Below are positions 28,232 to 36,061 of a stretch of DNA of 64,000 nucleotides, one piece after another. Position 1 is the stretch's first letter; every line of letters begins with the position of its first letter. The notes beneath the pieces are model-generated. The model was not told the DNA's origin. It was given only the letters and a program-made list of their open reading frames with translations, and did no database searches. Source of the stretch: JACVRW01 sp963826165 (GTDB lineage Bacteria; Actinomycetota; Thermoleophilia; Solirubrobacterales; Thermoleophilaceae); contig CAWGWC010000017.1 of assembly GCA_963826165.1 (NCBI GenBank), positions 310,001 through 374,000 of the forward strand, in the 5' to 3' direction. The position numbers were made by a program, and so were the translations under genes.

Positions 28232-29655
28232 CCGTCGGGCCGGATCAGCGCGGCGGTGGGAGGCGTGACCGCCCCGAGAACCGGAAGCTCCCACGGGCCG
28301 TCATATTCGGCGTCGATCAGCTGGACACGGTCTGCCCATGGAGTGATGTCGAGGCCGCCGGGCTCACCGAGGTTGATGAGCACCGGCCGGGCGCCGTGCA
28401 GCAGCTCGAAGACCCGCAGCGGGCCGTTGGCGGTGACCAGGTCGAGATCGGGCATCCGGCGTCCGAGCAGCGGGTGTCCCTCGCCGAGGTCGTAGTGAAT
28501 GTCCAGGCCGAACATCATCGCGGCGAAGCGTCTGCGAGCCTCGTCCGCGCTGAGGAGCTCGGCGGCAATGGTGTCCCGCAAGGCCTCCGTGCGTTCGTCC
28601 GGGCGGCGGAGCGCGACGTGCGCCATCGTGGTGCGCAGCACGCGGGCGGCGACCGGGTGACGCTCGTCGTGGTAGGTATCCAGCAGGCTCTCCGGGGATG
28701 TCCGGTTGACCACCTGGGCCAGCTTCCAGCCCAGATTCACCGCATCCTGCACGCCGGTCTGCAGGCCCTGTGCGCCGTCCGGGGAGTGCACGTGTGCGGC
28801 GTCGCCGGCCAGCAGGACCCGCCGGTCGCGGTAGGCCGCGGCCTGGCGAGTCATATCGGTGAACCTGGAGATCCAGGTGGCACCGTGGACCCCGTAGTCG
28901 GTCCCGTATACAGCGATGAGCGCCTCGCTGAGATCGCGCAGAGTGGGCTCGCCCGCGGGTCCGACGTGCCGTTCGGTCACCATGACCCGCACCGGCCCGC
29001 TGTCCGCGTAGACCACCTCGCCGTCGCGGATCTCGTACTCGACCCTGCCGAGGCCATGGACGCCGAGGGCGTCCTGGCGGGTGCCCCATTCCGGCTCCTC
29101 GGTCAGCGCGACCTCGGCGATCAGACTGCTCGTCGTGGGATCCCACCCGGGGAACTCGATGCCGGCGGCCTTGCGGACCAGGCTGCGTCCCCCGTCGCAA
29201 CCGGCGAGATACTCCGCCCGCAGGGACTGGCCGTCGGATAGCTCGACGTCCACGCCGGTGTCGTCCTGTGCGAAGCCCGTGACCTCACGCCCGCGATAGA
29301 CGGTCACCGGCAGCTCGCCGACCCAGCCGGCCAGGATGCGCTCGATGTGGTTCTGCCACAGCCCGAGCGAGTAGGGATGCCGGGTGGGGAAGTCACTGAT
29401 GTCCAACGAGACCCCGGCGAACTGCCCGACCTGGACCACCTGTCCCTCCGAGAGGAAGCGATCGGAGATTCCACGCTGATCGAGGATCTCGATGGTTCGT
29501 GAGTGCAGACCGCCTGCCCGCGAGCCGGGGAGGTCCTGGCTGGACCGCCTCTCGACGACGGCAACGTCGACGCCCCCCAAGGCCAACTCGCCCGCCAGCA
29601 TCAGCCCCGTCGGACCTCCTCCGGCGATCGCCACCGCGTGCTCGGTCACTGCCAT
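28147..29655 (-). CDS. FAD-dependent aromatic-type monooxygenase (PheA/TfdB/Rox family)
   Basis: Class A flavoprotein hydroxylase of 502 residues. FAD motifs are in order: VAIAGGGPTGLMLAGELAL at the N-terminus, the DG motif GCDGGRSLVRKAAGI, and the GD motif LLAGDAAHVHSPDGAQGLQTG followed by VQDAVNLGWKLA. A thioredoxin-like C-terminal domain is reduced to LINLGEPGG...PDGYVAWVGD. The family includes phenol hydroxylases, polyketide hydroxylases and rifampicin monooxygenases; substrate undecided. Start ATG with a G-rich GGAGATGGGGGTGG leader. Its 3' end overlaps the peptidase remnant, and it stands alone with AT-rich sequence upstream, suggestive of acquisition by transfer. Confidence 0.88.
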   Translation of the reverse strand: MAVTEHAVAIAGGGPTGLMLAGELALGGVDVAVVERRSSQDLPGSRAGGLHSRTIEILDQRGISDRFLSEGQVVQVGQFAGVSLDISDFPTRHPYSLGLWQNHIERILAGWVGELPVTVYRGREVTGFAQDDTGVDVELSDGQSLRAEYLAGCDGGRSLVRKAAGIEFPGWDPTTSSLIAEVALTEEPEWGTRQDALGVHGLGRVEYEIRDGEVVYADSGPVRVMVTERHVGPAGEPTLRDLSEALIAVYGTDYGVHGATWISRFTDMTRQAAAYRDRRVLLAGDAAHVHSPDGAQGLQTGVQDAVNLGWKLAQVVNRTSPESLLDTYHDERHPVAARVLRTTMAHVALRRPDERTEALRDTIAAELLSADEARRRFAAMMFGLDIHYDLGEGHPLLGRRMPDLDLVTANGPLRVFELLHGARPVLINLGEPGGLDITPWADRVQLIDAEYDGPWELPVLGAVTPPTAALIRPDGYVAWVGDLTDPALPDALTGWFGAPSPS

Positions 29656-29777
29656 TTCGCCACCCCCATCTCCGTTGCTTCCCGGCCTTGCGGCGGGCGA
29701 TTATGGGGCATCAGTCGGGGCTTCATGAGGGCCCGGTCTGCGGTATAAATTGGGCCTGGCGAGGATGCCGGTGACCG
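29656..29777 (-). promoter_or_regulatory. Upstream region of the monooxygenase gene with AT-rich islands
   Basis: This 122-base gap holds two AT-rich islands rare in this genome, read on the minus strand as AATTTATACC (about 29741-29750) and CCATAATCG (about 29700-29708). Either could be a -10 region for the monooxygenase; no good -35 is visible. GGAGAT lies shortly before the start codon. Confidence 0.3.
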
Positions 29778-30494
29778 CTACTGGCGAAGCTCGATCCAGA
29801 GCGCCTGCGACGCGCACAGCATCCGGCCCTCGGAGTCGTACAGCGCCGCCGCCGCGTGGCGCTTGCGTCCGTCGCACTCGAGCGCCCAGGACAGGATCGT
29901 GTGCGCCTCCCCGGCGCGCACGGGACAGCCGAGCCGCGCGGTGAGACGGGCCAGCACCATAGGGGGCCCGTCGCCGTAGTTGGCCACCGGGGCGCTGGTG
30001 GGGCAGTCGAGCGCCGCCCAGACGCCCTCGGGGAGCACGCAGCCGTCGTCGTCGGCCACCGAGTCGCCGGGGGTCCAGGACGCGCCGTAGAGCCCGTCGC
30101 GGCCGGGCAGCTCCACGGGGAAGATCAGCATCCCGTCGCCGGGGCTCCGGTCCGGGCCGCACACGAAGCAGGTGGGAAACGGATGCCTCGCCGTCCACTG
30201 CTCGCGGCGCTCCTCCTCGGCGCGCGCAACCTCGTCCGCGGGCACGGCGTCGGGCACTTCGAGCAGAAGCTCGGCCGGCCGTCCCTCGGCGACCAGGGTC
30301 TCGCCCTCGAAGAGCTCCACGTCCGCGCCGTCGCGCTCGACGGCGAGGGGCGTCTCGAGCGGCGGGGGAGAGCGCAGGGCCACCTCCACCTCCTCGACGC
30401 CGACCAGCTGCGCCAAGCGGCCGCAGGTGTAGCCGCCGTTGGCCGAGCCGGGCGGGCCGCTGAAGCGCGCGGGGATGGAGAGCGTCTCGGTCAT
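29778..30494 (-). CDS. Hotdog-fold thioesterase-like protein (tentative)
   Basis: 238-residue soluble protein. It opens with RFSGPPGSANGGYTCGRLA, contains FPTCFVCGPDRSPGDGMLIF in the middle, and ends with a second half that reads like a hotdog fold (GVWAALDCPTSAP..., LSWALECDGRKRHAAAALYDSEG). The arrangement suggests a double hotdog thioesterase or acyl-binding protein; the call rests on general pattern, not on a catalytic signature. It lies on the same strand as the peroxiredoxin upstream (62-base gap) and the monooxygenase gene is also on this strand. Confidence 0.55.
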   Translation of the reverse strand: MTETLSIPARFSGPPGSANGGYTCGRLAQLVGVEEVEVALRSPPPLETPLAVERDGADVELFEGETLVAEGRPAELLLEVPDAVPADEVARAEEERREQWTARHPFPTCFVCGPDRSPGDGMLIFPVELPGRDGLYGASWTPGDSVADDDGCVLPEGVWAALDCPTSAPVANYGDGPPMVLARLTARLGCPVRAGEAHTILSWALECDGRKRHAAAALYDSEGRMLCASQALWIELRQ

Positions 30495-30556
30495 GCGAGC
30501 CGAAGGATCTCAGGCGGTGTGCGAGCGACTGTGACGCCCGGCACGCTCTGGTCCGG

Positions 30557-31024
30557 TCAGGCCGCTCGAGCGGGGAGCGAGTCGAGCGCCGCGCGCAGAT
30601 CGCCCACGGTCTGGAAGTCCAGCCCGAGGAGGTGGTCGTGACGATGGCGGACGATGCCGTCCTCGTCCACGATGATCACCGCCCGCTTGGTGCCCACCAC
30701 AGGCGCGCGGGCCCCGTAGCTCTTGGCCACCTCGCCGCTCTCGTCGGCCAGCAGAGGGACGGTCAGGCTGTGCTTGTCGGCGAAGTCCCGGTGCGAGGAC
30801 ACGCTCTGGCCCGAGATCCCGACGACGGTGGCGTCGAGCGCGCCGAAGGCCTCGGAGTTGTCGCGGTAGGAGCAGAACTGCTTCGTGCAGACCGCCGTGT
30901 TGTCGCCGGGGTAGAAGAGCAGGACCACGCGCTCACCGCGGTGCTCCGACAGGCGAAAGCGCCCGTCGGTTCCCTCGAGCTCGAAGTCGGGTGCGGTCTC
31001 GCCAAGCTGAGCTTTCTTCGCCAT
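30557..31024 (-). CDS. bcp: Peroxiredoxin, BCP (bacterioferritin comigratory protein) type
   Basis: Thiol peroxidase reducing H2O2 and organic hydroperoxides, cytosolic, 155 residues. The active-site block FYPGDNTAVCTKQFCSYRD contains the peroxidatic cysteine (first Cys, with the PxxxTxxC pattern) and a second cysteine five residues later, the resolving residue in atypical two-cysteine BCP enzymes. VVGISGQSVSSHRDFADKHSLTVPLLAD is the conserved following segment. Start ATG; 18 bases separate it from the flippase gene, so it may share that transcript. Confidence 0.92.
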   Translation of the reverse strand: MAKKAQLGETAPDFELEGTDGRFRLSEHRGERVVLLFYPGDNTAVCTKQFCSYRDNSEAFGALDATVVGISGQSVSSHRDFADKHSLTVPLLADESGEVAKSYGARAPVVGTKRAVIIVDEDGIVRHRHDHLLGLDFQTVGDLRAALDSLPARAA

Positions 31025-31042
31025 GTGCCGAGGATACGTACG

Positions 31043-32380
31043 TCAGGTGCTGCGATAGAGCGCGTACAGGGCGGAGCTGAGGCCCACCGCCGCACCGGTG
31101 AAGGCCAGCTCCACCTGCAGGACCCGGTCGTCGAGCTCCACCAGCAGCAGGAACAGCACGAACGCCGCCGCGGTGACCACCCACACGGCCGAGGCCTGCC
31201 CGGCACGATCATGGGCCAGCAGCGCCTGGTTGAGGGTGGCCGCCGACAGGTAGAGGCCCATGCCGAGCGCGACGAGAACGAGTCCCCAGCGGCCGTAGTC
31301 GTACTCGCCCCCGAACAACAGGTTCATCACGGCCGGGCCGGCCGCCAGCATCACCAGCGCCACCGCCCCGGCGAAGCCCGCGATGGCCAGCAGGGTCACG
31401 CTCACACTCCTGCGGAACGGGTCCGTCTCGCCCACGGCGCGCAGCCGGGTGAGGTGGGGCAGGATCGCCGTCTGCACCGCCTGGAAGAGGGTGAGGGCGG
31501 CCCGGGCGATCAGCAGCACGTTGAACACCACCCCGGCGAGCACCGCCCCCTCGGCGCCGTCCGTGGTGGCCTCCACCAGCAGCGGCCCGGCGTTGAGGAA
31601 GGTCTGCTCGCACAGCATCACCAGCAGCACCGCGGCGGCGAAGCCACTACCTCGGGCCAGCGTGAACTCCGGCTCGCGAGCGGAGGGCTCGTCGCGGGCG
31701 GCGGCGTCGAGCTGCGCGGGATCGGGGCCCGCGGCGGCGGGAGCGGGCGCCGGGGCCAGGCGGCGCGCAAGCGCCGGGGGCACCACCGCCAGCGAGACCA
31801 GGGGGGCGGCGACGATGCCCAGGGCCACCGCCGACTGGCCCTCGAGGATGCCCACGGTCACGGCCAGGGCGAACAGCGTGCGCGACGTCGACTCCATGAG
31901 CACGAGGCCGCCGTAGAGGCGGAAGCGCCGGTGACCGGCGAGGTAGCCGCGGGCGAAGTAGCTCGCCGCGTAGGCGAGCACGCCGGCCACGAGGATCCAG
32001 TAGAGCGCCGACGAGCCGTCGAACAGCCCGTCCTCGATCGGGCCGCGCAGGGCCAGGGCGACCGCGGCGAACAAGAGCGCCAGGCCCATCTGGATCGTCG
32101 CCGCCACGCGCAGGTGATGCGAGCCCTCGATGCCGCGCGCGTCGTGGTCGGCGATCGTGCGCGACAGGAGCTGCTCGACCGGGCGGTAGAGCACCGAGAC
32201 GGTGATGAACATCGCCGACCACAGCAGCGTGATGCGCCCGTACTCGGCCTCGGGCAGCGCGTGCGAGGCGAGCGAGAAGTAGCTGAACGTGATCAGGCCG
32301 GTGAGGCCGATCCCCACCGACAGGATCGCCGCGCCGCGCCCGTAGGAGCCGGAGTCCGAGCTAGCCGTCGAGCCGGACAA
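31043..32380 (-). CDS. Polysaccharide flippase-like membrane protein (Wzx/MATE superfamily)
   Basis: Integral membrane protein of 445 residues with about 12 hydrophobic segments, beginning GRGAAILSVGIGLTGLITFSYFSLASHALPEAEYGRI, the Wzx-like first helix and 'eYG' turn. A polar proline/alanine-rich loop (about residues 205-235) divides the two halves. It likely flips a lipid-linked sugar across the membrane. It overlaps the upstream methyltransferase gene by 20 bases and is followed by the peroxiredoxin. Order on this strand: GT2, methyltransferase, flippase. Confidence 0.82.
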   Translation of the reverse strand: MSGSTASSDSGSYGRGAAILSVGIGLTGLITFSYFSLASHALPEAEYGRITLLWSAMFITVSVLYRPVEQLLSRTIADHDARGIEGSHHLRVAATIQMGLALLFAAVALALRGPIEDGLFDGSSALYWILVAGVLAYAASYFARGYLAGHRRFRLYGGLVLMESTSRTLFALAVTVGILEGQSAVALGIVAAPLVSLAVVPPALARRLAPAPAPAAAGPDPAQLDAAARDEPSAREPEFTLARGSGFAAAVLLVMLCEQTFLNAGPLLVEATTDGAEGAVLAGVVFNVLLIARAALTLFQAVQTAILPHLTRLRAVGETDPFRRSVSVTLLAIAGFAGAVALVMLAAGPAVMNLLFGGEYDYGRWGLVLVALGMGLYLSAATLNQALLAHDRAGQASAVWVVTAAAFVLFLLLVELDDRVLQVELAFTGAAVGLSSALYALYRST

Positions 32381-33023
32381 GCAGCATGGTCCACGGGAAC
32401 GGCGAGCGGGCCTCCTCCACCGTCCCGTGACGCGAGAGGAGGGAGACGAAGTCCCGCTTGGACCAGTGGTTCACGTGGCCCGGGGTGTTGCCCAGATCCC
32501 GCAGGTAGGCGCCGCGGGCCACGTTGAGCGCCCGCCAGAGTGGCTCGCGCGGAACGGACACCAGCAGGTGTCGCCGGGCCACGCGGGTCATCTCGGCCAC
32601 GGTGGCCTCGGGCTCGGGCACGTGCTCGAGCACCTCGATGGCCGAGACCAGGTCGAACTCCGAGTCCGAGAAGCTGAGCCGGGTGGCCTCCTCGGCTCTG
32701 AACTCGAGGTTGGGCCGGGAGCGCTGCTCCCACTCGGTGCGCAGCTTGGGGTCGTCGAGGTCGATGCCCACCACCCGGCTGCCTGTGCCCCGAGGGGCGT
32801 CAGCCCCGACTTGGGTATCACCCAGCCGCTCGGCCCACTCGACGGTGAGCACGCCCTCGCCACAACCCACGTCGAGCACCGACTCCGGCGCGGCGCGCTG
32901 CCAGAGCTCGTCGAGGGCGGAGTGAAAGCCGGTCATCAGACGGCGCACCACCGGGTTCGACGATCCGTACTTGTCGAAGGTGTTGCCGGTTGGGACCTCG
33001 GTCGTGGCGCCGCCCGTGGTCAC
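32361..33023 (-). CDS. Class I SAM-dependent methyltransferase
   Basis: 220-residue methyltransferase of the Methyltransf_11/UbiE type. Motif I is SVLDVGCGEGVLTVEWAERL (about residues 48-67), motif II the acidic GIDLDD, and post-motif segments FDLVSAIEVLEHVPEP and RHLLVSVPREP. The region NVARGAYLRDLGNTPGHVNHWSKRDF resembles methyltransferases acting in glycan or lipid pathways. GTG start overlaps the GT2 stop by 4 bases and its end overlaps the flippase by 20 bases, so the three work as one unit. Confidence 0.88.
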   Translation of the reverse strand: MTTGGATTEVPTGNTFDKYGSSNPVVRRLMTGFHSALDELWQRAAPESVLDVGCGEGVLTVEWAERLGDTQVGADAPRGTGSRVVGIDLDDPKLRTEWEQRSRPNLEFRAEEATRLSFSDSEFDLVSAIEVLEHVPEPEATVAEMTRVARRHLLVSVPREPLWRALNVARGAYLRDLGNTPGHVNHWSKRDFVSLLSRHGTVEEARSPFPWTMLLVRLDG

Positions 33024-34078
33024 AGCTTGAGCGCCTCTCGCTCCTCGGTCTTGCCGGTGGCCCGGCCGGCGTGGGCGCCGGTGGTGCGCGCCTGGCCGCT
33101 GTCCTCGGCGCCGGGCTCGTAGTGCGAGGGCTCCACGCCCACGTGCAGCTCGACCCGGCGCACCCGCTCGAGGATGCGCTGCTGGAGCACACGGCTGCCG
33201 GCCAGGATGTCGCCCAGCACCCCGAGGGCGGCGAACTGCACGGCGATGATGAACAGCGTCGAGCCGAAGATGATCGACTGGATGTGGCCGTCGCTGTCGC
33301 CGGTGACGACGAAGTAGGCGAAGCGCACCCAGAAGAAAGCGCCCACCAGCGCGGTGACCAGCGCGGCGGCCACGAACAGCCGCAGCGGCTCATACAGCGC
33401 GTAGATGCGGAAGATCGAGGCCGTGTTGCGGCGCACGTACGACCACATCGAGGGGAACAGCCGCGACTCTCGTGTCTGCTCGTTGGTCCGGATCGGGACG
33501 TGGTCCACGGCCACGGTCTGCTTGCCGGCCTGGATGATCGTCTCGAGGGTGTAGGTGAACTTCGAGACCACCTGCAGCTGCAAGGCCGCCTCGCGGTTGT
33601 ACGCGCGGAAGCCCGAGGTGGTGTCGGGCACGTTGGTGCCGGACGCCCGCCGGACCACCGCGCTGCCGAGGCGCTGCAGCCGCTTCTTCAGCGGCGAGAA
33701 GTGCTCGATCTGGTCGGTCTCGCGGTCGCCGATGACCATGTCGGCCTCGCCGGCCAGTATCGGCGCGACGAGCTTGGGGATGTCGCCGCCGAAGTACTGG
33801 TTGTCGGCGTCGGTGTTGACGATCAGATCGGCGCCGAGCTTGAGGCAGGCGTCGAGCCCGGCTTGGAAGGCAGCGGCCAGCCCCTTGTTGTTGGTGAGAC
33901 GCACCACGTGGTGCACGCCGTGCGCGCGCGCGACGTCGACCGTGGCGTCGGTGGAGCCGTCATCGATCACCAGCCACTCCACCTCGTCCACGCCGGCGAC
34001 CTCACGCGGGAGATCGGCCAGCGTGCCCGGCAGGGTCTCCGCCTCGTCGAGGCACGGGATCTGGATGATCAGCTTCAT
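33020..34078 (-). CDS. GT2 glycosyltransferase, polyprenyl-phosphate sugar synthase type, with C-terminal membrane helices
   Basis: 352-residue GT-A fold enzyme. The N-terminus reads IIQIPCLDEAETLPGTLADL; LVIDDGSTDATVDVA and NTDADNQYFGGDIP give the nucleotide-binding aspartates and DAD (DxD-like) metal site; GFRAYNREAA is typical of DPM1/ArnC-like transferases. Two hydrophobic segments follow (about residues 235-260 and 275-300), then a polar tail. It probably loads a sugar onto undecaprenyl phosphate for the GT39-type enzymes encoded nearby. First gene of the minus-strand unit. Confidence 0.9.
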   Translation of the reverse strand: MKLIIQIPCLDEAETLPGTLADLPREVAGVDEVEWLVIDDGSTDATVDVARAHGVHHVVRLTNNKGLAAAFQAGLDACLKLGADLIVNTDADNQYFGGDIPKLVAPILAGEADMVIGDRETDQIEHFSPLKKRLQRLGSAVVRRASGTNVPDTTSGFRAYNREAALQLQVVSKFTYTLETIIQAGKQTVAVDHVPIRTNEQTRESRLFPSMWSYVRRNTASIFRIYALYEPLRLFVAAALVTALVGAFFWVRFAYFVVTGDSDGHIQSIIFGSTLFIIAVQFAALGVLGDILAGSRVLQQRILERVRRVELHVGVEPSHYEPGAEDSGQARTTGAHAGRATGKTEEREALKL

Positions 34079-34196
34079 GGCCGTCCCGTAGCGTAGAACA
34101 GGGTCCGGCAGGCTCCGGCCTTCATGACTCTTTCACGCCCTCGTCACGTGGCCTTCACAGTGCCCCGGAGGTCTCGGCCTAGCGTGCCGCCGGACG

Positions 34197-35693
34197 ATGG
34201 CGAAGCTGATCGCCGCCTGCGCGGCACTGGCCGGATTGTCCCTGCTGCTGCCGTCGGAGGCGAGCTACGACCAGTGGGCCTGGCTCGTGTGGGGCCGCGA
34301 GGCGCTGGCGCTCGAGCTCGACACCACGGGCGGGCCCTCGTGGAAGCCGCTTCCGGTGGCGCTCGCCGCCGTGGTGGCACCGCTGGACGCGCTCGGCAGC
34401 GCCGTCCCGCCCGCGCTCTGGATGGTGGTGGCCCGCACCGGCGCGCTGCTGGCGCTCGTGTTCGCCTTCCGCCTGGCCCGGCGCCTGACCGGCCCGGGCC
34501 TGCCGGGGATCGCGGCCGGGGCGGTGGCCGCGCTGGCCCTCGCGCTCACGCCGGACGCCTACCAGTTCGCGGCTCACGGCAGCGAGGCGCCCCTGGCCGT
34601 CGCGCTGATGCTGTGGGCGATTGAGCGCCACCTGGACGGGAAGCCCGCGCACGCGCTGGTGCTCGGCACGCTCGGCTGCCTGCTGCGTCCCGAGCTGTTC
34701 CTGTTCCTGGCTCCCTACGCCGCCTGGGCGTTCTGGACCAAGCCAGGGCTGCGCCCCCTGACGGCCGGGCTGATGCTGCTGCTGCCGCTGGCCTGGCTCG
34801 TGCCGGACTGGCTCGGCTCGGGCAACCCGATCGACGGCGCCGAGCAGGCTCGCAGCGAGCCGTTCTGGAGCCTCTCCCACCACGAGTCGCCGTGGAAGCG
34901 GGCGACGCTGCGCGTGCACAATCACGTCGGGCCGCTATCGGAGCTGTTGACCCTGGTCGCGGCCGCGGTGGCGCTGTGGCGCAGGCAGGCGGCGGTGCTG
35001 GCGCTCGGCGTGGCGGCAGGTGCCGAGGTGGCGCTGTACGTGGCGATGACCGAGGCCGGTTTCTCCGGCAATCCCCGTTACGTGCTGCCGGCGCTCGCGC
35101 TCTTCTGTGTCCTGGCCGGGGTGGGGGCGGGCCGGCTGGCCCAGGCGGCCGAGGCGCTGGCGGGGCGCCTGGGCAGCCGGCTGGCGCCACTGGGCGCCGC
35201 GCTCGCCGTGGCGCTGATCGGGCTGACCGCCCTTCCGCAGCTCGATCGCAGCATCGGCCGTGTGCGCCTCGAGGCGCGCGAAGTGAGGGTGCGAATGGCT
35301 GTGCACGCCGAGCTCGAACGGGCACTCGAGCTGGCCGGGGGCGCCGAGCTGGTCAACCGCTACGGCCCGGCCACCACCAACCGCGCGCTGCAGCCGCATC
35401 TGGCCTGGGAGCTCGGGCGACCCCTCGACGAGATCGAGACCGCCCACGGACGCGGGGTCGTGATCAAGGTGTCGGGCAGGGAACGTCTGGCCGGCCGGGT
35501 GCGGGTCTGGGGGAGGGCGAAGGAGCGGCCGCTGATGGCCGTGACCGACCGTGCCGAGGTCTACCGCCGCGAAGGCGTTCCGCGCTGGATCTTCATGCGC
35601 GGCGTGGCCTGGGCGTTTACACGCTCTTTGCAGGGATTTAACATACCGGTGTCCGGGAGGAGAATCATGCTGTCCCGGGTAGTAACGAGGTAG
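34197..35693 (+). CDS. Polytopic membrane protein, GT39/GT87-like, paralogue of the gene at 43.4 kb
   Basis: 498 residues with about 9-10 membrane helices in the first 330 residues and a soluble C-terminal part. An N-terminal block YDQWAWLVWGREALALELDT...GGPSWKPLPV is shared almost unchanged with the protein at 43360-44865 (YDPWAWILWGREIAHLDLVTEGGPSWKPLP), as are AIERHLDG, LLRPE, AMTEAGFSGNPRYV and the loop between them. Acidic residues near the first loop fit a GT-C polyprenyl-phosphate-sugar transferase, but no member of this subfamily is known to me. A TAGCGT sequence lies 11 bases before the ATG. A promoter-like sequence overlaps its 3' end. Confidence 0.72.
   Translation: MAKLIAACAALAGLSLLLPSEASYDQWAWLVWGREALALELDTTGGPSWKPLPVALAAVVAPLDALGSAVPPALWMVVARTGALLALVFAFRLARRLTGPGLPGIAAGAVAALALALTPDAYQFAAHGSEAPLAVALMLWAIERHLDGKPAHALVLGTLGCLLRPELFLFLAPYAAWAFWTKPGLRPLTAGLMLLLPLAWLVPDWLGSGNPIDGAEQARSEPFWSLSHHESPWKRATLRVHNHVGPLSELLTLVAAAVALWRRQAAVLALGVAAGAEVALYVAMTEAGFSGNPRYVLPALALFCVLAGVGAGRLAQAAEALAGRLGSRLAPLGAALAVALIGLTALPQLDRSIGRVRLEAREVRVRMAVHAELERALELAGGAELVNRYGPATTNRALQPHLAWELGRPLDEIETAHGRGVVIKVSGRERLAGRVRVWGRAKERPLMAVTDRAEVYRREGVPRWIFMRGVAWAFTRSLQGFNIPVSGRRIMLSRVVTR
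35616..35644 (+). promoter_or_regulatory. Putative sigma-70-type promoter inside the 3' end of the preceding gene
   Basis: TTTACA (35616-35621) and TAACAT (35639-35644) are spaced by exactly 17 bases in an AT-rich island within otherwise GC-rich coding sequence. Transcription would start near 35651 and read the DPGSGS small protein, the kinase-like methyltransferase and the phosphatase-superfamily gene. GGGAGGAGAATC then an ATG at 35667 lies just downstream, in frame with the host gene. Confidence 0.45.
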
Positions 35694-35775
35694 CTACGCG
35701 CGGTTCACCGGCTGGCAACACCTCTGCTAGCCTGCGCCTTCTCTCGACCCCGGCTCTTTGGAGCACCTGAACACG

Positions 35776-35967
35776 ATGACCACCGTTCTCGCTTATCTGG
35801 ACCCCGGCAGCGGGAGCATGATCCTGCAGATCATCGCCGGCGGTCTTGCGGCGGTCGCCGTTACCGCGAAGCTCTACTGGAACCGCATCCTCAGGTTCCT
35901 CCGCATCCGCAAGGACGAGCCCGAGACGACCAAGTCCGTCGAGGCTCAGAGCACCGACTCCGCCTAG
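35776..35967 (+). CDS. Small membrane protein with conserved DPGSGS motif
   Basis: 63 residues: MTTVLAYLDPGSGSMILQ, one hydrophobic helix (about 15-33), then a basic YWNRILRFLRIRK segment and an acidic tail. Short proteins with Y(L/I)DPG(S/T)GS followed by one helix recur, in my experience, beside membrane sulfatase-like and glycan genes, but have no assigned function. ATG at 35776 is chosen; TTG at 35758 is an alternative. A TAGCCT box lies at 35730-35735. The next two genes encode a methyltransferase fusion and an LtaS-like enzyme on the same strand. Confidence 0.72.
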   Translation: MTTVLAYLDPGSGSMILQIIAGGLAAVAVTAKLYWNRILRFLRIRKDEPETTKSVEAQSTDSA

Positions 35968-36061
35968 CGGCGCAGCCGGGCGCGCCCGCGCGCCAGTCGG
36001 CCGGCTGCTCTCATCTGTCGGCTACTCTCCGCGGCCCAGCGGGGTGGTTTCCCGTTCCTCC

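Noticed and set aside
30632..32527. Long plus-strand frame opposite peroxiredoxin and flippase
   Set aside because: Antisense to two genes with clear motifs; His/Arg/Gln-rich shadow translation.
35667..35693. Tiny separate gene starting at ATG 35667 after GGGAGGAGAATC
   Set aside because: It is only 8 codons and in frame with the end of the preceding membrane protein; the sequence is more likely promoter/leader region.
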